Assembly: GCF_017873605.1 (NCBI RefSeq) | Contig: NZ_JAGGKI010000008.1 | Coordinates: 124,001-188,000 of the forward strand | Origin: Paenibacillus lactis | Lineage (GTDB): Bacteria > Bacillota > Bacilli > Paenibacillales > Paenibacillaceae | Direction of reading: 5' to 3' | DNA length: 64,000 nt | Shown here: positions 45,392 to 54,568 of the stretch, piece by piece | How positions within the stretch are numbered: the stretch's first letter is position 1 | Layout: each line of letters begins with the position of its first letter | Translations under genes and position numbers: made by a program | Notes under the pieces: generated by a model | Told to the model about the DNA's origin: nothing | What the model saw: only the letters and a program-made list of their open reading frames with translations | Databases searched by the model: none

Positions 45392-46294
45392 GTGACATTG
45401 CAGCAATTGAAGTATGTGATAGAGGTTGCGGGCCGGGGCTCGATGAATGAGGCGGCCAAGCGTTTGTTTATCTCTCAGCCCAGTCTGTCCAATGCGATCA
45501 AGGACCTGGAGGAGGAGCTTGGGATAACCATTTTCGAACGGACGAACAAAGGAATCATCCTGTCCAAGGAAGGGGCCGAGTTCCTAGGATATGCCCGGCA
45601 GGTCGTCGAGCAGGCGGAGCTGCTGGAGGGAAGGTACCTGAACGCCAAGCCGTCACCGCAGCATTTCTCGGTGTCGACGCAGCATTATGCTTTTGCCGTG
45701 AATGCCTTCGTCCATTTGGTTCAGGAGTACGGACAGGAGGAGTACGAGCTTGCGCTCCGTGAGACGAAGACTTATGAAATCATTCAGGATGTGAAGACCT
45801 TCCGCAGCGAGATCGGAATCCTGTACCTTAATGAATTTAATGCCAAGGTCATCAACAAGCTGCTGAAGGACGCCGGTTTAGAGTTTAACAGCCTGTTCAC
45901 AGCGAAGCCGCATATTTTTATCAGCGTCCATAACCCGCTTGCCAAGCAGTCCATCGTCACGATCGAAGAGCTGCAGCATTATCCGTACCTGTCCTTCGAG
46001 CAGGGGGAATACAACTCCTTCCATTTCTCCGAGGAGATTCTGAGCACGTTGTCGCATAAAAAAAGCATCCGGGTCAACGACCGTGCAACTTTGTTCAATC
46101 TGCTGATCGGCCTGAACGGCTATACGATTTCCACGGGCGTGCTCAGCGCGGATTTGAACGGCAACGAGATCATTCCCGTTCCTCTGGCGTGCGATGAGAC
46201 GATCAACGTCGGCTGGATTCATCATAAAAATATCGCGCTCTCCAAGCTGGCCACGGCCTATGTGGAGGCTCTGCATGCGGCGATTGCCGATTGA
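45392..46294 (+). CDS. LysR-family transcriptional regulator upstream of kbl-tdh
   Basis: 300 residues. LysR HTH at ~1-60 (MNEAAKRLFISQPSLSNAIKDLEEELG; longer than the core by its flanks) and a C-terminal effector domain. The start is GTG at 45392, after a GGGGGAG site. It lies 246 bases upstream of the threonine catabolic genes on the same strand and is a plausible regulator of them (inference only). Confidence 0.85.
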   Translation: MTLQQLKYVIEVAGRGSMNEAAKRLFISQPSLSNAIKDLEEELGITIFERTNKGIILSKEGAEFLGYARQVVEQAELLEGRYLNAKPSPQHFSVSTQHYAFAVNAFVHLVQEYGQEEYELALRETKTYEIIQDVKTFRSEIGILYLNEFNAKVINKLLKDAGLEFNSLFTAKPHIFISVHNPLAKQSIVTIEELQHYPYLSFEQGEYNSFHFSEEILSTLSHKKSIRVNDRATLFNLLIGLNGYTISTGVLSADLNGNEIIPVPLACDETINVGWIHHKNIALSKLATAYVEALHAAIAD

Positions 46295-46454
46295 CCGGGC
46301 TTTCGCACAGGGCTGTCATAGCTGATCTCGAATCCATAATATATCTGAAAGCATCCTCCGGGGTAATGATAGGAAAGACGCTTTGTCTTTTTTGATCATG
46401 GCACGGGGGATTTTTTATTTCGTAGTCTAATATAACATATATTTGTGCGAGATA

Positions 46455-46483
46455 TTGCATATATGTGAGGTTTTGCATACAAT
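46455..46483 (+). promoter_or_regulatory. Promoter of the kbl-tdh operon
   Basis: -35 TTGCAT (46455-46460), spacer of exactly 17 bases, -10 TACAAT (46478-46483). AT-rich DNA with CATATAT and ATATATG arms flanks the -35 and could bind the LysR protein. Confidence 0.65.
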
Positions 46484-46540
46484 GAAGTTGTAATTGATAG
46501 GATCGTTTCAGATTCATCATCCATTTAGGAGGGAATTTAT

Positions 46541-47731
46541 ATGGCAAGTCACTCGTTAAGCGCTTTCTTGCAGCAGAATTTAACCGAACTCAAGGAGCAG
46601 GGGCTCTATAATACGATCCAGCCGCTCGAAAGTCCGAACGGTCCGGTCATCAAGATTCAAGGACGCGAATTCGTGAATTTGTCCTCCAACAATTATTTGG
46701 GCCTTGCCAATGACGAGCGGCTGAAGGAAGCGGCAATCCGGGCAACCCGGGAGTTTGGAACAGGAAGCGGCGCCGTGCGCAGCATTAACGGGACGCTGTC
46801 GCTTCACGTGGAGCTTGAAGAGAAGCTGGCCCAGTTCAAAGGAACGGAAGCCGTGCTGTCGTACCAATCCGGGTTCAACTGCAATATGGCGGCCATTTCG
46901 GCTGTGATGGGAGCCGGGGATGCCATTCTCTCGGATGAGCTGAACCATGCTTCGATCATCGACGGCTGCCGTCTGACGAAAGCGAAGGTGATTCGCTACA
47001 ACCACTCGGATATGGATGATTTGCGGACAAAAGCCCGCGAGGCGAGAGAATCCGGGCAATACAATAAAATTATGGTTATTACCGACGGCGTATTTTCCAT
47101 GGACGGCGATATCGCCAAGCTGCCGGAAATCGTGGAAATCGCGGAGGCCTATGATCTCATTACTTATGTTGACGATGCCCATGGCTCCGGCGTGCTCGGG
47201 GACGGAGCGGGGACGGTGAAGCATTTCGGGTTGTCGGACCGGGTTGATCTGCAGATCGGAACGCTGTCCAAGGCTGTCGGCGTGGTCGGCGGTTACGTCG
47301 CGGGATCCAGGGATTTGATCGACTGGCTCAAGGTCCGCAGCCGGCCGTTCCTCTTCTCGACCGCACTGCCTCCAGGTGCAGTTGCAGCGTGCATTACGGC
47401 GATAGATATCCTTCAGAACAGCAAGGAGCTTCAATCGAAGCTATGGGAAAATACCCGCTATTTGCAGGAAGGGCTCCGGCAGCTCGGCTACTCGACCGGC
47501 GCTACGGAAACCCCGATTACGCCTTGCATCATCGGGGACGAATCGACGACTCAGAAGTTCAGCACCCGTCTCTACGAAGAGGGAGTGTACGCCAAAGCGA
47601 TCGTGTTCCCGACGGTGCCGAAAGGGACGGGGAGAGTACGCAACATGCCTACCGCGATCCATACGAAGGAAATGCTGGACCGCGCGCTTGCGGCATACGA
47701 ATCCATCGGACGCGAGCTTGGTCTGATCTAA
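46541..47731 (+). CDS. kbl: Glycine C-acetyltransferase (2-amino-3-ketobutyrate CoA ligase)
   Basis: 396-residue fold-type I PLP enzyme. The PLP lysine is K244 ([14 protein letters not shown]), with DDAHGSG at 211-217 and the glycine-rich [13 protein letters not shown] loop near residue 73. It cleaves 2-amino-3-ketobutyrate with CoA into glycine and acetyl-CoA. Related AONS/BioF enzymes share these motifs, but the adjacent threonine dehydrogenase supports the Kbl assignment. AGGAGGG precedes the ATG. First gene of the kbl-tdh operon. Confidence 0.92.
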   Translation: MASHSLSAFLQQNLTELKEQGLYNTIQPLESPNGPVIKIQGREFVNLSSNNYLGLANDERLKEAAIRATREFGTGSGAVRSINGTLSLHVELEEKLAQFKGTEAVLSYQSGFNCNMAAISAVMGAGDAILSDELNHASIIDGCRLTKAKVIRYNHSDMDDLRTKAREARESGQYNKIMVITDGVFSMDGDIAKLPEIVEIAEAYDLITYVDDAHGSGVLGDGAGTVKHFGLSDRVDLQIGTLSKAVGVVGGYVAGSRDLIDWLKVRSRPFLFSTALPPGAVAACITAIDILQNSKELQSKLWENTRYLQEGLRQLGYSTGATETPITPCIIGDESTTQKFSTRLYEEGVYAKAIVFPTVPKGTGRVRNMPTAIHTKEMLDRALAAYESIGRELGLI

Positions 47732-47747
47732 GAAGGAGGCATGATTC

Positions 47748-48716
47748 ATGAAACGAATCTTGGTCACGGGTGCACTCGGTCAGATCGGTTCGGACCTGAT
47801 CGTGAAGCTGCGGCAAATATACGGCGACGAAGCCGTGCTGGCAACGGATATTCGTCAATCGCAAAGCGAGGCGGTGCAGAGCGGACCGTTCAGGCTGTTG
47901 GATGTCACGGACAGCAAGGCGTTCTATGACGCGGCTAAAGAGTTTCGAGCGGATACAATAATCCATCTGGCGGCTCTGTTGTCAGCGCGGGCGGAATCGA
48001 ACCCGGCGCTTGCCTGGAATCTGAATATGGGAGGCCTGTTGAGCGCGCTGGAGACGGCACGGGCGTTGTCATGCCAGTTCTTTACACCGAGCTCGATCGC
48101 AGCCTTCGGGGCGGATACCCCGAAGCGTGCGACCCCGCAGGATACGCTGCAGCGTCCACTGACGATGTACGGAGTCAGCAAAGTGTCTGGCGAGCTGCTG
48201 TGCGATTATTACCATCATAAATACGGCGTGGACACGAGGGGACTCCGTTTTCCAGGGCTAATCTCCCATTCCGCGCCACCTGGAGGAGGAACGACCGATT
48301 ACGCGGTCGACATGTATTGGGAAGCGGTTCGCAGCGGCTCATACACCTCCTATATCGCGAAAGGAACGTACCTCGACATGATGTATATGCCGGATGCCAT
48401 ATCCGCGATCATAACGCTGATGGAGGCAGACGGTTCCCGGCTGAAGCACCGGAACGCCTTTAATGTGACGGCGATGAGCGTTGAGCCTGAATCGATCGCT
48501 GCCAGCATCCGCCGGCATATCCCGGACTTTAAGCTGGATTATCAGGTCGATCCGGTCCGCCAGTCCATTGCGAACGAATGGCCGGACGCGATTGATGCAA
48601 CTTGCGCACGCGAAGAATGGGGATTTGATGTACAATATGATTTGAACCGCATGACGGATGATATGGTATCAAAGCTTACGGAAAAGCTGCGGGCGGATCA
48701 GAGCAAAATCAGCTAG
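47748..48716 (+). CDS. tdh: L-threonine 3-dehydrogenase, SDR/epimerase type
   Basis: 322 residues of the extended SDR fold. NAD site TGALGQIG at 7-14, active-site pair Y141 and K145 (MYGVSKVSGE). This SDR-type TDH oxidises L-threonine to 2-amino-3-ketobutyrate, the substrate of the Kbl encoded 16 bases upstream. It is unrelated to the zinc MDR-type Tdh of E. coli. GAAGGAGG precedes the ATG. Together the genes form the threonine-to-glycine pathway. Confidence 0.9.
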   Translation: MKRILVTGALGQIGSDLIVKLRQIYGDEAVLATDIRQSQSEAVQSGPFRLLDVTDSKAFYDAAKEFRADTIIHLAALLSARAESNPALAWNLNMGGLLSALETARALSCQFFTPSSIAAFGADTPKRATPQDTLQRPLTMYGVSKVSGELLCDYYHHKYGVDTRGLRFPGLISHSAPPGGGTTDYAVDMYWEAVRSGSYTSYIAKGTYLDMMYMPDAISAIITLMEADGSRLKHRNAFNVTAMSVEPESIAASIRRHIPDFKLDYQVDPVRQSIANEWPDAIDATCAREEWGFDVQYDLNRMTDDMVSKLTEKLRADQSKIS

Positions 48717-48749
48717 CCGTTTTAGGTACCGAAGGAGGATATTGTACGA

Positions 48750-49319
48750 TTGGAACCCATTCATAAAAAGGTAGGGAGAAATTTACAAGCCATTCGAAAA
48801 TCGAGGAGCCTTAGCCTGGACAATGTATCGGAGCTGACCGGCGTAAGCAAAGCAATGCTCGGCCAGATCGAGCGGGGGGATTCGAACCCGACGATATCGG
48901 TGTTATGGCGCATCGTAAGCGGTCTGGGGATATCATTCACGACGCTGATTGAGGAAGCGGAGACCGAGGTGACGGTCGTATCGCCTGAGGATGTGGAGCC
49001 TTTCCATGAGGCAGAAGGCGCGTACCGGGTGCATCCGTTGTTCTCCTACAACCTTCGCACCAAATTCGAGTCGTATATGGTCATCATGGATCCCGGCTGC
49101 GATCATGGATCGGAAGCGCATAACGACGGCGTTGAGGAATATATATTTGTCCACCAGGGAGAGCTCGAGCTCTGGCGGGAGGACGAATGCTATACGGTGC
49201 CTGCGGGAAGCTCCGTGCATTTCGCGGCCAATCGTCCCCACCGTTACCGGAACCCGGGGAACGAGATTACGAAATTTTATACGATTATTTTCTATGCGGA
49301 TGCCGCGGCACGCGGATAA
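48750..49319 (+). CDS. XRE-cupin transcriptional regulator
   Basis: 189 residues. The N-terminal HTH_XRE (NLQAIRKSRSLSLDNVSELTG, flanked by SKAMLGQIERGDSNPTISVL) is followed by a C-terminal cupin (~110-180: HNDGVEEYIFVHQGELEL, then PAGSSVHFAANRPHRY). The start is TTG at 48750 after GGAGG (11 bases). It sits 33 bases after tdh, so it may be cotranscribed and act on amino-acid catabolism. A strong terminator follows. Confidence 0.87.
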   Translation: MEPIHKKVGRNLQAIRKSRSLSLDNVSELTGVSKAMLGQIERGDSNPTISVLWRIVSGLGISFTTLIEEAETEVTVVSPEDVEPFHEAEGAYRVHPLFSYNLRTKFESYMVIMDPGCDHGSEAHNDGVEEYIFVHQGELELWREDECYTVPAGSSVHFAANRPHRYRNPGNEITKFYTIIFYADAAARG

Positions 49320-49378
49320 GCGGCCTGAGAGCGGGAAAGCCTCAAGTGCCGAGGCGTATCCAACCTCATGGTATCCAC

Positions 49379-49417
49379 AGCAAGTACAGGATCGAGCATC
49401 CTGTGCTTGCTTTTTTT
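49379..49417 (+). terminator. Terminator after the XRE-cupin gene
   Basis: GCAAG-ACAGGAT (49380-49392) pairs with ATCCTGT-CTTGC (49398-49410), followed by seven T residues. Confidence 0.9.
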
Positions 49418-49490
49418 ATGGAGATCTTTGCGAAATCAGCTCTTAAACCTACGACCGTGATAAGAAGTGAAAATTCACCTTGATAAAATA

Positions 49491-49526
49491 AGTTTACTTG
49501 TGTTAATTTATTTACAAAAGTAAATT
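49491..49526. promoter_or_regulatory. Operator of the TetR-DUF4188 operon
   Basis: AGTTTACTT (49491-49499) and AAGTAAATT (49518-49526) form an 8-of-9 inverted repeat, extended inside by TGT/ACA arms. It lies 19-54 bases upstream of the tetR start. Confidence 0.6.
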
Positions 49527-49544
49527 ATTTTGAGGTGGAGACAT

Positions 49545-50189
49545 ATGCCCGTTTCGGAAATCCCTTTGCGTGAACTGAAAAAAGCCAAAAACAAAATCGC
49601 GTTGTATGAATCGGGAATCGCGCTGATGCGTGACCGGATGTTCAGCGAGGTGCTGCTGGAGGACATTTGCCGGGCGGCCGAGATATCGAAGGTTACTTTC
49701 TTCAAGTTCTATCAGCGCAAGGAGGATGTCCTGATCTATTTTATGCGGATATGGCTGACGAAGCGGATCATTGAGATCGAACAGGAAGGAAAAAGCGGAT
49801 TTGCAGCTTTTCGGCATCTGCTGGATCAAGTGGTTAAAGAGCATGAAATCCGGCTGGGAATTATGCCAAGCCTGATCTCGTTCTTGGCCGAGGTCAAAAT
49901 GCAGCCCTGCATGCCGGAGCTCAGCGAGGCTGAAGTCGCATTGCTCTTTCCGGGACAGGAAGAGATCGGGAGAAAGTCTCCCGATATGTACCGGCTGTTT
50001 CACCGTTTCATGACGACAGAGGCTGAGGCGGGGCGCTTGAATCCGGCGATGTCGGTGGAGCAGGCGGTCGAGTTCTGCTTCACCGTGTTCTATGGGGCGT
50101 TCTTGACCGCGCAGCTGTACGGTTCGGAGGATATCGGAAACGTGTATGAGAACCATCTGCGTTTACTTGAAATGAAGGAAGGAGAGTAA
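49545..50189 (+). CDS. TetR-family regulator
   Basis: About 214 residues. TetR-like HTH at ~10-60 (NKIALYESGIALMRDRMFSE, then CRAAEISKVTFFKFYQRKED). The C-terminal domain is unassigned. The ATG at 49545 follows GAGGTGGAG with suitable spacing, preferred over an upstream TTG. The DUF4188 gene starts 4 bases after its stop, and the palindrome upstream suggests autoregulation of both. Confidence 0.85.
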   Translation: MPVSEIPLRELKKAKNKIALYESGIALMRDRMFSEVLLEDICRAAEISKVTFFKFYQRKEDVLIYFMRIWLTKRIIEIEQEGKSGFAAFRHLLDQVVKEHEIRLGIMPSLISFLAEVKMQPCMPELSEAEVALLFPGQEEIGRKSPDMYRLFHRFMTTEAEAGRLNPAMSVEQAVEFCFTVFYGAFLTAQLYGSEDIGNVYENHLRLLEMKEGE

Positions 50190-50193
50190 CGGC

Positions 50194-50709
50194 ATGAGCA
50201 AAGTGACGCCCGGGCGTTATACCGCCCAGATGGAAGGCTCATTTGTTGTCTTTATCATCGGATTTCGGATCAACAAGCTGTGGGCCGTGCACAAATGGCT
50301 GCCTGTTATGAATTCCATGTCTCCGATGCTGCAGGAGCTATACCGGAACAAGGAGCTCGGATTCATCGATGGTACCTTCCACGTGTCATGGCGGGGATTG
50401 ACGCTGATCCAATATTGGAGAAGCTTCGAGCAGCTGGAGCACTACGCCCGCCATGGCGCCAATCATCTGAGTGCCTGGCGGAGGTTTAACCAAGCCGTCG
50501 GCACCGGCGGCGATGTCGGCATCTTCCACGAAACCTACCTCGTTCAGGAGGGGCAGTATGAGTGCCTGTACAATAACATGCCACGGTTCGGCCTTGCACG
50601 GGCAGGCGCGCATGTGCCTGCAACAGGACGCAGAGAAACGGCCGGCCGCAGGCTGGGCAGGGACAATGAGCCTGCTGTCCCAACGCCTCCGAACAGGATG
50701 TCCCGGTAG
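50194..50709 (+). CDS. DUF4188 (monooxygenase-like) protein
   Basis: 171 residues. The conserved part (~1-125) contains the DUF4188 pattern: FVVFIIGFRINKLWAVHKW, SWRGLTLIQYWRSFEQLE, and HYARHGANHLSAWRRFNQ, then GIFHETYLV. These proteins are distantly ABM-like and their activity is unknown. The last ~40 residues are basic and proline/arginine rich, probably a disordered tail. It is coupled to the TetR gene with a 4-bp gap and GGAGAG before the ATG. Confidence 0.82.
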   Translation: MSKVTPGRYTAQMEGSFVVFIIGFRINKLWAVHKWLPVMNSMSPMLQELYRNKELGFIDGTFHVSWRGLTLIQYWRSFEQLEHYARHGANHLSAWRRFNQAVGTGGDVGIFHETYLVQEGQYECLYNNMPRFGLARAGAHVPATGRRETAGRRLGRDNEPAVPTPPNRMSR

Positions 50710-51078
50710 GGAACGGAGCTCCCGGGGACAAAGCTGTTTTCTAAAAGAAACCTTCATTGTCCCCCTGCTTCGTTTCATATCGGATTCGGATCCTAACCGG
50801 TCATGCTGATCCGTCTCTCCTATCGGGCTAATACCAGAGACATGTTTTTCAACTCCTCTCCATAAAAGTGTTGGTAAATCGCGCGTTTTCTTCTAATATG
50901 AAGCTATTACATGAAATGCGGAGAAAGGGAGCAATCGAGTTCCATAGAAACGCAAGGCTTGAAATTAGAAAGCGCTTCCAGAGGTCCGGCGGTTCCGGAC
51001 CAAACACGGTCAGCGTGTCTATCGGCATGGCTGACGTATCGGTATGGATGAACAACCTTTTGGGTCAGGGGGATGTCT
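50710..51078. other. Intergenic and leader region of the second carbohydrate locus
   Basis: 369 bases without a gene. It holds a hairpin (GGGGACAA 50724-50731 with TTGTCCCC 50757-50764, no T tract), a cre-like site at 50966-50980, and an adjacent short stem (GGTCCGG 50983-50989 with CCGGACC 50995-51001). Confidence 0.5.
50966..50980 (+). promoter_or_regulatory. Catabolite-responsive element (cre-like)
   Basis: TAGAAAGCGCTTCCA matches WTGNAANCGNWNNCW at 14 of 15 positions. It sits about 100 bases upstream of the second AraC sensor-regulator and is followed by the GGTCCGG/CCGGACC stem. Confidence 0.6.
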
Positions 51079-53334
51079 ATGGGGAACAAAGCTTGGTTTT
51101 ACCGTCAGCTGCTGTCGTATATGCCCGTCTTTTTTATTGTCATTTCCTTTGTGTTTTTCGTGTTTTTCCAAATGCTTGGCGAACAGTCGCGGCAGGGAGC
51201 GGTGCAAGCCAATGAGACGATGATCCAGCAGGCGATGCGGTCGGTGGATAACTCGCTGAAGTCCATTGATCAGATGCTGGTGCAGGAGCTGCTGTTTAAT
51301 CCGGATCTGTCCGATTTTTTCAGCTCCGAGAATCAGGATGACGTTTACCTGAATATGCAGGCCGTGCAAGCGATGAAGCAATTCAAAGTCTCCAGTCCCC
51401 TTGTGGATTCCATGGCGCTGGTGCGCACGCAGGATGAATATGTTCTAACCACATCCTCCGCCTTCAAGCTTCAGGACTATGCGGATTATGCCTTCCTTAA
51501 ACCTTACTTGAGCCGGAAAAACAGCGAAGCCCAGTGGAGCGGCATCAGGGATTTTCGCGAATTCAGCTTTAACGGTGCACGGCAGACGGTCACGCTCGTC
51601 CGGGACGCCCCGTTCGTATCCCGCGGCCGGGGGCTGATTGCGATCAACATCAACGTGGATGCCATATCCCAAATGGTTCAGGGGATGTATAACTCGGACG
51701 TCAGCTTTATCCGAATGAAGGATGCCGACGGCCGTTCCATGACCCCGGGGGCGATGGTGGCGGAGGACAGAGAGCCGGTGTCCAGCGCAGTCTCTCCGTA
51801 CACGGGCTGGGTATATGAGGGCGGCCTGACGCAGGGCAGGGTGGTCGGCATCGTAAGCCAGCTGTACAACGTGTGGTTCATGGTAGGCATATTGATGTGT
51901 TTGGCCGGCATTGTATGGATCGTTTATGTTACACGCAGAAACTACAAGCCGGTAGAGGCCATCGTGTCTCAGGTTCAGAAGTATACACAGACCAAGACGA
52001 ATGCCCTGCTTCACGGCTGCAAGCAGGATGAGTTTGCTTTTATTGAATCGGCGCTTGAGAGCATATTGGAGCAGTCCAACAGCTTTCAGCAGCAGCACCG
52101 CGAGGATTTGCTGCTTCGGAAGGCTTATTTGTTTCAGCAGCTGATCGAGGGGCAGTATCCGCTGCAGTTGGAGCAATGGAATGAACAGAGGGATGTCATT
52201 GAGCTGCCGGATCTGGCCTCTCCTCAGATCGTCAGCGTGATGGAGATCGATAAGTACGCTCACTTCTGCGAACAGTACCGGGAGCAGGATCAATATTTAT
52301 TGAAATTTGCTCTGAAGAGCGTTGTTCAGGAAACGGCAGCCGCACGGGGATCCGTCCTTTGGGCGGAATGGACATCCGCATCGAAGCTGGGTGTTATCAT
52401 CCAGGTCGATCCGGCTCCGGATATGATGCAGGAGGCTGCTGTAATCTTCGAAGATGCCCGCCGGTGGGTGGAGGAGCATCTGAAGCTGACCGTAACGATT
52501 GGCATGGGAAAGCTGGCAGAGCAGTATACGGAAATACCGGAGTCGTACAGCCAAGCGCTCAAGGCATTGAAATATAAAATGATTCTCGGCGAGAACAGGA
52601 TCATTCCTTACGGACAAATCGCCGGCGAGGAGCGTGGACATGCGTTTGATTTTCTGAATCTGATCCGTTCCATCGCCCAGTCCTTACGGATGGTGAATCC
52701 GGATTGGCGGGAGAAATATAAAGCCTTGATCGAGCATATTGAGAAGAATATGCTGGACCGGGACGGGGTTCACAGTTTAGCGGATTACTTGATCTATGCG
52801 CTCGGCCGGGAATTGTCCTGTATGGCTAAGGAGTTTCAGGACGTTTGGCTAAACGAGGGCCAGCCCCAACTGCGGCATGCACTGCAGCGATCGGACACGC
52901 TGGAGCAGCTGCAGCAAAACTGCGGCGAGGCGCTCTCGTCCCTATACGAGGGCATGGCATCGGTCCTCAACGGGCGCAATCACGCCGATACGATCCGGCG
53001 AATTCGGCAGTATATGGAGGAAAATTCGGCGAATCCCGATCTGTCGCTGAACTACTTGAGCGAACAGTTCCATATGAATTGGAAGACGCTCAGCAAGCTG
53101 TTCCGGGAGGAGACGGGCCAGAAGTTCGTTGATTATTTGATTGAGCTGCGGATCACGCATGCCCGAAGGCTGCTTGTCGAGACGACCCTGCCCGTTCAGG
53201 AAATCGCGACCAAGGTCGGATACTCGAATGCCATCTCTTTTGGCCGGATGTTCAAAAAAACAGTGGGCCTGTCCCCTGGCGAATATCGGGACCAGGCGGC
53301 TTCCGGGGACGCAAATCGGATCGCCGAAGGCTAG
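51079..53334 (+). CDS. Membrane-anchored AraC-family sensor-regulator (second carbohydrate locus)
   Basis: About 751 residues. Membrane helices at ~12-34 and ~270-292 flank an extracytoplasmic sensor domain. The C-terminal AraC HTH pair lies at ~635-740 (SLNYLSEQFHMNWKTLSKLF, then KVGYSNAISFGRMFKKTVG). Same architecture as the regulator at 13125 but without its Pro/Ala insertion. The ATG at 51079 has a GGGGG site just upstream; an ATG two codons earlier overlaps that site. Its own terminator separates it from the importer genes it likely activates. Confidence 0.9.
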   Translation: MGNKAWFYRQLLSYMPVFFIVISFVFFVFFQMLGEQSRQGAVQANETMIQQAMRSVDNSLKSIDQMLVQELLFNPDLSDFFSSENQDDVYLNMQAVQAMKQFKVSSPLVDSMALVRTQDEYVLTTSSAFKLQDYADYAFLKPYLSRKNSEAQWSGIRDFREFSFNGARQTVTLVRDAPFVSRGRGLIAININVDAISQMVQGMYNSDVSFIRMKDADGRSMTPGAMVAEDREPVSSAVSPYTGWVYEGGLTQGRVVGIVSQLYNVWFMVGILMCLAGIVWIVYVTRRNYKPVEAIVSQVQKYTQTKTNALLHGCKQDEFAFIESALESILEQSNSFQQQHREDLLLRKAYLFQQLIEGQYPLQLEQWNEQRDVIELPDLASPQIVSVMEIDKYAHFCEQYREQDQYLLKFALKSVVQETAAARGSVLWAEWTSASKLGVIIQVDPAPDMMQEAAVIFEDARRWVEEHLKLTVTIGMGKLAEQYTEIPESYSQALKALKYKMILGENRIIPYGQIAGEERGHAFDFLNLIRSIAQSLRMVNPDWREKYKALIEHIEKNMLDRDGVHSLADYLIYALGRELSCMAKEFQDVWLNEGQPQLRHALQRSDTLEQLQQNCGEALSSLYEGMASVLNGRNHADTIRRIRQYMEENSANPDLSLNYLSEQFHMNWKTLSKLFREETGQKFVDYLIELRITHARRLLVETTLPVQEIATKVGYSNAISFGRMFKKTVGLSPGEYRDQAASGDANRIAEG

Positions 53335-53370
53335 AACCGAGACGCGCCCCAGATTATGGACGAGGCTTCA

Positions 53371-53407
53371 AAATCCCGCGGAATGCGCTATTCTGCGGGA
53401 TTTTTTT
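53371..53407 (+). terminator. Terminator of the second AraC sensor-regulator
   Basis: AAATCCCGC-GGAAT pairs with ATTCT-GCGGGATTT (53371-53403), followed by T residues. The importer genes downstream therefore need their own promoter, which I could not identify in 53408-53584. Confidence 0.88.
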
Positions 53408-53584
53408 CATGCGGGGAGTTTGGTTTAGCGGCGGAAAAAGGTTTATCCGTCTGATGCTTGCCTGATCTATGGCATCTAGTCTGCTTCGCGGAAATACGTT
53501 GGGCCGGCGAATCTTGTTTATTGAACGGCCGGGGAGGCTTCCCCTAAACTAAGGGTCATCAAACCGATAAGGAGGGGTAGCCCG

Positions 53585-54553
53585 GTGGCTCGCATGAGCA
53601 AAACAATGGAAGCAACGGCCGGAATGAATGTCCCATTGCACAAGCCCGGAAGCAGAACAAGGAAGAAGCTGATGAAGCACTGGCAATTTTACCTGCTCGT
53701 GTTCTTCCCTCTGCTGTATATCGTCATTTTTAAATATGTTCCGATGTTCGGCGTTCTGATTGCATTTAAGGAATACAACGTCGTTCAGGGAATATTCGGA
53801 AGCCCCTGGGTGGGATTCGATTATTTCAAGCAGCTGTTCGAGGCTCCGTTCTTCTGGCAGTATGTCCGAAATACGCTGGAAATTTCCCTGTACGGACTGC
53901 TCGTCGGTTTCCCGGCGCCAATCCTGCTCGCACTGGCTCTGAATGAAATTCGAAACGGCAGGTTCAAGAAGACGGTCCAAATGGTCACGTATGCGCCTTA
54001 TTTTATTTCGACCGTGGTCATCGTTTCGATCCTCATCGTGAATTTATCGCCGAATACCGGACTCATGTCCAATCTGTATCGGGCGCTGGGGCTTGAGCCC
54101 GTAGATTTTCTAGGCATCCCGGGGCTGTTCAAGTCCATTTACGTCTGGTCCGATGCATGGCAGTTCACCGGTTATGGCGCCATTATCTACATAGCGGCCC
54201 TCGCCGGCGTGAATCCGGATCTGTACGAGGCGGCCAGGGTGGATGGAGCGACCCGGCTTCAGAAGATCATCAACATTGATATTCCGAGTCTGTTCCCGGT
54301 AATCGTCATCCTCCTGATCCTGAATCTTGGAAATGTAATGAGCCTTGGCTTCGAGAAAATCTATCTTATGCAGAACCCGCTCAACCAGAATACGTCGGAG
54401 GTCATCTCCACGTATGTGTACAAGGTCGGACTGCTTGGAGCGAACTTCAGCTTCTCGGCAGCGATCGGGCTGTTCAACTCCGTCATTAACTTTATTTTGC
54501 TGGTTATCGTCAATTTTGTGTCCCGCAAGGTATCATCCACGAGTCTATGGTAA
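53585..54553 (+). CDS. Sugar ABC transporter permease (LplB-like)
   Basis: 322 residues, six membrane helices after a ~30-residue polar N-terminus. LplB landmarks: YLLVFFPLLYIVIFKYVPMFG and the EAA loop LYEAARVDGATRLQKI. The start is GTG at 53585, nine bases after GGAGG. It pairs with the permease that begins 16 bases downstream. Confidence 0.92.
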   Translation: MARMSKTMEATAGMNVPLHKPGSRTRKKLMKHWQFYLLVFFPLLYIVIFKYVPMFGVLIAFKEYNVVQGIFGSPWVGFDYFKQLFEAPFFWQYVRNTLEISLYGLLVGFPAPILLALALNEIRNGRFKKTVQMVTYAPYFISTVVIVSILIVNLSPNTGLMSNLYRALGLEPVDFLGIPGLFKSIYVWSDAWQFTGYGAIIYIAALAGVNPDLYEAARVDGATRLQKIINIDIPSLFPVIVILLILNLGNVMSLGFEKIYLMQNPLNQNTSEVISTYVYKVGLLGANFSFSAAIGLFNSVINFILLVIVNFVSRKVSSTSLW

Positions 54554-54568
54554 GAGAGGAGGATTCGC

